A stretch of 8,482 bases of DNA, taken from contig NZ_DLFW01000030.1 of assembly GCF_002482385.1 (NCBI RefSeq), positions 1 through 8,482 of the forward strand, written 5' to 3'. Under the pieces are notes generated by a model. The model worked only from the letters and a program-made list of their open reading frames with translations. It did not search any database and had not been told where the DNA came from. The position numbers and the translations under genes were made by a program. Source of the stretch: Dysgonomonas sp. UBA7710. GTDB lineage: Bacteria > Bacteroidota > Bacteroidia > Bacteroidales > Dysgonomonadaceae. Positions 6,442 to 8,482 of this stretch are shown piece after piece. Each line of letters starts with the position of its first letter. Positions within the stretch are counted from its first letter, which is position 1.

Positions 6442-6807
6442 TTACATTTCTTCGAGTACTTTCTCCAAATATGCTTTCAATATACTTGCATGGTTATATA
6501 CCGGCTCCCGGGAAGCATATAAGAGCGTAACAATATTATACGATTCTATTTTCTTAACAAAATCCTTTACTTCATCCGACCCGTCCAATTCTTTTTGGTA
6601 CATAGTCACAAAGTCATCCCACCGGTTTTTCATGTCCTCATGGAACCATTTGCGTAAATTAGGAGACGGAGTAACATCTTTTGCCCATAAGTCATATTTC
6701 AGATGGTCTTTTCTCATTCCTCTGGGCCATAAACGATCGACCAATACACGAAAGCCATCGCTATCCTCAGGATCTTCATAAACCCTTTTCAATTTTATCT
6801 CTGTCAT
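6442..6807 (-). CDS. DUF488 family protein (YeaO-like)
   Basis: A 121-residue soluble protein. The DUF488/YeaO pattern is clear: KLKRVYEDP (5-13), GFRVLVDRLWPRGMRK (18-33), WAKDVTPSPNLRKWF (41-55), then the C-terminal LLYASREPVYNHASIL (95-110), where family members share an NHA motif. The conserved Arg, Asp and Trp residues suggest a binding or catalytic site, but no biochemical function is established that I know of. An in-frame TAG 12 nt upstream makes the ATG at 6805-6807 the only reasonable start. Length is normal for the family. It is transcribed away from the permease and towards proC, 128 nt from it; read-through into proC is possible, though proC appears to have its own promoter. I see no clear -7 box for this gene. 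Confidence 0.9.
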   Translation of the reverse strand: MTEIKLKRVYEDPEDSDGFRVLVDRLWPRGMRKDHLKYDLWAKDVTPSPNLRKWFHEDMKNRWDDFVTMYQKELDGSDEVKDFVKKIESYNIVTLLYASREPVYNHASILKAYLEKVLEEM

Positions 6808-6822
6808 TATTGTGACGTTCTA

Positions 6823-6853
6823 ATATTCTATTGATTTTAAAACAACAGAATAT
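6823..6853. other. Inverted repeat in the divergent DUF488/permease region
   Basis: Perfect 7-bp arms ATATTCT (6823-6829) and AGAATAT (6847-6853) with a 17-nt centre lie 16-46 nt upstream of the DUF488 start. This is a reasonable place for an operator or a 5'-leader stem, but the arms are short and AT-rich. The rest of 6808-6988 is AT-rich and holds only the permease -7 element. Confidence 0.3.
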
Positions 6854-6965
6854 CCTTTTTTGTTTGATAAAGACTATTCAGATATAATACCAATACTTAA
6901 TTCGCTTCAAAATATTTCTTTTTTCTAATATAGAAACAAATAGCAGATAATTATTACATTTTACT

Positions 6966-6973
6966 TACTTTTG
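6966..6973 (+). promoter_or_regulatory. Candidate -7 element for the amino-acid permease gene
   Basis: TACTTTTG matches TAnnTTTG exactly. It ends only 15 nt before the permease ATG, so the transcript leader would be about 8-11 nt. No TTTG stands at the -33 position. Confidence 0.5.
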
Positions 6974-6988
6974 TGCAAACTTTAGTTT

Positions 6989-8449
6989 ATGATAGAAAGA
7001 CTTTTCAAGAAAAAAGATATATCAGCAATACTCAGTGAGCCCACAGAAACTAAAGGAGGACTTAAAAGAAGCCTCTCGGCAACAAATCTCGTTACTCTCG
7101 GAATTGGTGCAATAGTGGGAACCGGAATTTTCGTTATCACCGGACAAGCTGCCGCCATGTACGCCGGGCCTGCATTGACAATCTCGTTCGTCATTTCGGC
7201 TCTCGGCTGCATTATGGCAGGACTGTGTTATGCAGAATTTGCTGCTATGATACCGGTATCGGGCGGTGTATATTCATACAGCTATACCACAATGGGTGAA
7301 ATTCTGGCTTGGTTTGTAGGCTGGATATTGATTCTTGAATATCTTTTCGCCTGCTCGAGTGTCGCAGTCGGATGGTCGGGCTACATGCTGAGTTTACTCG
7401 ACGGATGGAGTATAAATTTCCCTGATCGGATAGCAGGTGCCACATTCGACCATCTGAAAGACGGAAGCTGGGTATGGACTGGGCGCATCATCAATTTTCC
7501 CGCTGTCTTTATCGTATCCATAGTATCTGCGTTTCTGATCGGAGGCATCAAACAATCCGCGTTTGTAAACAATATTATCGTTGTTATCAAAGTTAGCGTA
7601 ATCCTTCTATTCATCGGATTCGGTCTTTCATATATAGACACAAGTAACTGGACACCATATATACCCGAAAATACCGGAGGTTATGGAAATTTCGGATGGA
7701 CGGGTATCCTCAGAGGTGCAGCAGTGGTATTTTATGCATATCTGGGATTCGACGCGCTCTCTACCGCAGCAGGAGAGGCAAAAAATCCACAGAAGGATAT
7801 GCCAAAGGGTATTTTGTTCTCACTGCTTATATGCGCGCTGCTGTATATAGCTGTAACCACAGTATTGACAGGAATAGTTAATTATAAAGACTTGAATGTG
7901 GACGCACCAATAGCACTTGCTATAGACCGTACAGGCGAAAGTTTAGCCTGGTTAAGCCCCCTCATTAAACTGGGAGCGATTGCAGGGCTTAGTTCGGTAA
8001 TTTTGGTAATGATGTTAGGGCAATCACGTATATACTATTCTATTTCTAAAGACGGGTTATTACCGAAGGTGTTTTCGAAAGTAAATGATAAACATGGAGT
8101 TCCCCACAATGCGACTATTTTTGCCAGCATCGTTACGGCGTTGATAGCCGGACTCTTTCCTCTCCATGTTCTCAGTGAGCTTGTATCGATAGGTACCCTG
8201 ATGGCCTTTACCATTGTCTGTATTTCTATTGTCATACTGCGCAAAACACAGCCCGACCTCAAGCGTCCGTTCAAAACACCTCTAGTACCATTTATCCCTT
8301 TGGCTGGTGCAGCCATCTGTATCGTACAAATGCTATCTCTGCCATGGAGTACATGGGAACGGCTTATCGGCTGGACCGTAATAGGCTTCCTCATTTATTT
8401 TACATATGGAATAAAGCATAGTAAACTGAATAGTATTAATAAGAAGTAG
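6989..8449 (+). CDS. APC-family amino-acid permease (YfnA/cationic amino-acid transporter-like)
   Basis: A 486-residue inner-membrane transporter of the amino acid-polyamine-organocation superfamily, probably a proton-coupled amino-acid importer. After a charged cytoplasmic N-terminus (1-30) I count about 12 hydrophobic segments, near 33-55, 60-82, 103-135, 168-186, 190-214, 239-262, 274-297, 322-346, 374-391, 394-417, 432-450 and 456-475. Segment 1 carries the substrate-binding break GIGAIVGTGIFV (38-49). Segment 6 and its loop carry FYAYLGFDALSTAAGEAKNPQKDMP (248-272), and SRIYYSISKDGLLP (346-359) is the conserved APC loop after segment 8. The organisation matches the YfnA/GkApcT/CAT group; the specific substrate cannot be read from sequence. 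An in-frame TAG at 6983-6985 fixes the start at 6989. No partner gene follows in the window. Confidence 0.92.
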   Translation: MIERLFKKKDISAILSEPTETKGGLKRSLSATNLVTLGIGAIVGTGIFVITGQAAAMYAGPALTISFVISALGCIMAGLCYAEFAAMIPVSGGVYSYSYTTMGEILAWFVGWILILEYLFACSSVAVGWSGYMLSLLDGWSINFPDRIAGATFDHLKDGSWVWTGRIINFPAVFIVSIVSAFLIGGIKQSAFVNNIIVVIKVSVILLFIGFGLSYIDTSNWTPYIPENTGGYGNFGWTGILRGAAVVFYAYLGFDALSTAAGEAKNPQKDMPKGILFSLLICALLYIAVTTVLTGIVNYKDLNVDAPIALAIDRTGESLAWLSPLIKLGAIAGLSSVILVMMLGQSRIYYSISKDGLLPKVFSKVNDKHGVPHNATIFASIVTALIAGLFPLHVLSELVSIGTLMAFTIVCISIVILRKTQPDLKRPFKTPLVPFIPLAGAAICIVQMLSLPWSTWERLIGWTVIGFLIYFTYGIKHSKLNSINKK

Positions 8450-8482
8450 TTAATTAATCGTTCTATTTTTTCTAACGCGCCT

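Noticed and set aside
6209..6781. A 190-codon + strand frame across proC, the spacer and DUF488
   Set aside because: Antisense to two clear genes with no recognisable domains; low-complexity Ser/Lys/Tyr composition.

Overview
The window reads as an ordinary chromosomal segment of a Bacteroidota bacterium, most likely Bacteroidales; Dysgonomonas or Parabacteroides-like relatives are my guess from memory of similar proteins, not a computed placement. The reasons are three. There are several TAnnTTTG -7 promoter elements, typical of this phylum. No start codon has a clear Shine-Dalgarno sequence. The proteins also have Bacteroidota-style forms: a RecQ of about 630 residues without an HRDC domain, a DUF3788 protein, and RecJ beginning MIYKWNY. 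I see no phage, transposon, CRISPR, tRNA, rRNA or defence genes.

Layout, left to right: a small DUF3788 gene on + (128-556) has its own promoter at 66-96. It converges on a minus-strand DNA-repair cluster that is transcribed recJ (5209-3473), then a metallo-beta-lactamase-fold lipoprotein (3461-2664), then recQ (2575-674). A gene-poor AT-rich spacer (5210-5527) holds the probable recJ promoter, several dyads and a terminator for proC. proC (6313-5528) and a DUF488 gene (6807-6442) follow on minus. A divergent intergenic region (6808-6988) then leads to an APC-family amino-acid permease on + (6989-8449). The last 33 bases contain nothing I can identify.

Functionally, RecQ helicase and RecJ 5'-3' single-strand exonuclease are the classic partners that unwind and resect DNA ends in the RecF recombination pathway, and their co-orientation fits that pairing. 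The lipoprotein between them is predicted to sit outside the cytoplasm, so its place in the cluster is not explained by the repair role. ProC (last step of proline synthesis) and the amino-acid permease share an amino-acid theme but are separate transcription units.

The most unusual structure is non-coding. recQ is bracketed on both sides by low-complexity tracts: 7/8-nt ACRAG and TCTTCAY-like units at 597-685, reaching into the recQ stop, and 8-nt TGCCAA units at 2583-2656 that fold back into a hairpin with 21-nt arms just before recQ. I found no convincing novel multi-gene system here.
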